DNA from: Thermodesulfobacteriota bacterium
Lineage (GTDB): Bacteria; Desulfobacterota; S145-22
DNA length: 6,472 bases
Direction: 5' to 3'
Assembly: GCA_024763435.1 (NCBI GenBank)
Contig: JANTFN010000102.1
Coordinates: 1 to 6,472, forward strand
The position numbers were made by a program, and so were the translations under genes. The notes under the pieces were generated by a model. It saw nothing but the letters and a program-made list of their open reading frames with translations, was not told the origin of the DNA and made no database searches. Of this stretch, positions 5,596 to 6,472 are shown piece by piece (position 1 is the stretch's first letter; each line of letters begins with the position of its first letter).

Positions 5596-6472
5596 GGTTT
5601 CCCCCGGATCCCGGTTGAAGCGCCTTGACCTTGAGGGTATAAAGCCAGTGTGTGCCCTTACCCTTGCCCTCATGTTTGCCAAAACTATCGAGGGCCATAC
5701 CCCCATTTTTTATAATTAATGCCTTAATTCCCGCCTCATCAACCATTTTTGAGCTTTGAAAAACGACACGAATCGTTTCCGGAGCCGTCTGTATCTCCAG
5801 AATCCGCACCCCTTTCAGTTTATCGAGAAGCGGTAGAATCTTTGCCGACAGCGTAAGCGTTGAGGGGGCAAAAAACGCATCGAGGTGTCCCCGAACCTTT
5901 TTCGCTTCGGCAAGTTTTGACTTCAACAAACTGAGCGAGGCCACTGACGGCAGGCCGGGAAGAACACTCTTCAGCTCCTGCCTGACGTGGCGCTTCTGTC
6001 GGAGATAAGCCGCGCGGGTATTAAAAGCCCGAATTCCCAGAATGGCTCCAAGTCCAAGGAGCACCAGTCCCGCCGCGATACCGGCATTTCGCAACCACGG
6101 GCGCTGTTTCCCGGCCCCGTCTGCCTCCGGATTCACGCGAATTCCCCCATAAAGGGCAGAACCTGTCACAAATGGCAGGCGCGCCAAGATGCCCGCGACC
6201 GCTTCCGGCGGCAGCAGGCTGCGCTTCCGCACCCTGTCCAGCATCGTCGCTCCCGGTTGAAGCGGCGCAAACACCACATCCGCGCCCCGACCGGGACCTT
6301 GGCGCGGTTTTGAAGGCGCGTGAATCTCAAATCCAAAAATATCCTGAGACCCGGGCGCGTCCCGCAAATGTGTTTCAATACGTTCCGTCAGATCCGCTTC
6401 ATCTCCGACCAGGACCTCGAGAAAGGCTATCTTTTCCGCCGCGATACCGGCTATCATAATCAGCGGTCCGTC
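5585..6472 (-). CDS. gspL: Type II secretion system protein GspL, C-terminal part (5' end beyond window)
   Basis: GspL is the inner-membrane protein that recruits the GspE ATPase through its cytoplasmic actin-like domain and pairs with GspM through its periplasmic domain. The frame is open to the right edge and gives 295 residues. Five codons (DGPLI) precede the first methionine in view, so the real start lies outside. The visible part begins in the cytoplasmic domain (DGPLIMIAGIAAEKIAFLE resembles the ATPase-fold strand and helix of GspL). It continues through a proline-rich and charged linker to a membrane helix at about residues 124-145 counted from the M at 6457. A basic coiled-coil-like segment follows (about 148-195), then a ferredoxin-like periplasmic domain with strands at about 217-234 and 271-280. 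The downstream gspM starts inside its last codons. The distant PilM/GspL family is weakly conserved, so the architecture together with gspM and gspN next door is the main support. Confidence 0.82.
   Translation of the reverse strand, partial: DGPLIMIAGIAAEKIAFLEVLVGDEADLTERIETHLRDAPGSQDIFGFEIHAPSKPRQGPGRGADVVFAPLQPGATMLDRVRKRSLLPPEAVAGILARLPFVTGSALYGGIRVNPEADGAGKQRPWLRNAGIAAGLVLLGLGAILGIRAFNTRAAYLRQKRHVRQELKSVLPGLPSVASLSLLKSKLAEAKKVRGHLDAFFAPSTLTLSAKILPLLDKLKGVRILEIQTAPETIRVVFQSSKMVDEAGIKALIIKNGGMALDSFGKHEGKGKGTHWLYTLKVKALQPGSGGNHAE

Noticed and set aside
5596..5706. Longer gspM start at 5706 adding 37 residues
   Set aside because: The extension overlaps gspL, is very basic, has no GspM-like character, and the ATG at 5595 has a strong Shine-Dalgarno and gives the normal topology.

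Overview
All genes in this 6.5 kb window lie on the minus strand, so transcription runs from high to low coordinates. I found no credible plus-strand gene, RNA gene, mobile element or CRISPR array. The gene content suggests an anaerobic bacterium of the Deltaproteobacteria/Desulfobacterota type, with Syntrophus-like syntrophs as the closest parallel I can recall. Two things point that way: a type II secretion gspL-gspM-gspN tail, and a DRE-TIM-type (Re-) citrate synthase used in place of the usual Si-citrate synthase. The taxonomy is an inference from gene content only.

Layout in transcription order. (1) 6472-4259 is the end of a type II secretion operon: gspL (its 5' part lies beyond the window edge), gspM and gspN, each overlapping the next. 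(2) 4258-4106 is a 153-bp intergenic region. It holds a near-consensus sigma-70-type promoter (TTGACA, 17 bp, TAATTA), an imperfect palindrome over the -35 box and a strong Shine-Dalgarno, and it has no convincing terminator for the gsp operon. (3) 4105-1 is a four-gene cluster for the oxidative half of a TCA branch. It comprises a 603-residue DRE-TIM acyltransferase, most likely Re-citrate synthase, followed by large and small subunits of a LeuC/LeuD-type hydro-lyase, most likely the aconitase. The cluster ends with the first 136 codons of NADP-type isocitrate dehydrogenase (icd), cut by the window edge.

Together the second group would convert acetyl-CoA and oxaloacetate to citrate, isocitrate and 2-oxoglutarate, the carbon skeleton of glutamate. 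A casual annotation would call the first three genes leuA-leuC-leuD. The following gene is clearly icd rather than leuB, and the synthase lacks a LeuA regulatory domain, so a citrate-to-2-oxoglutarate reading fits better.

The most unusual item is the synthase itself. After the catalytic barrel and lid it carries about 140 extra residues that look like a Cache/PAS-type sensory domain, normally seen outside the membrane in chemoreceptors. This copy has no signal peptide or membrane segment. It keeps several residues of the amino-acid-binding motif of Cache sensors, which raises the possibility of a small-molecule-sensing, perhaps glutamate-sensing, citrate synthase. Ligand and effect are untested inference.
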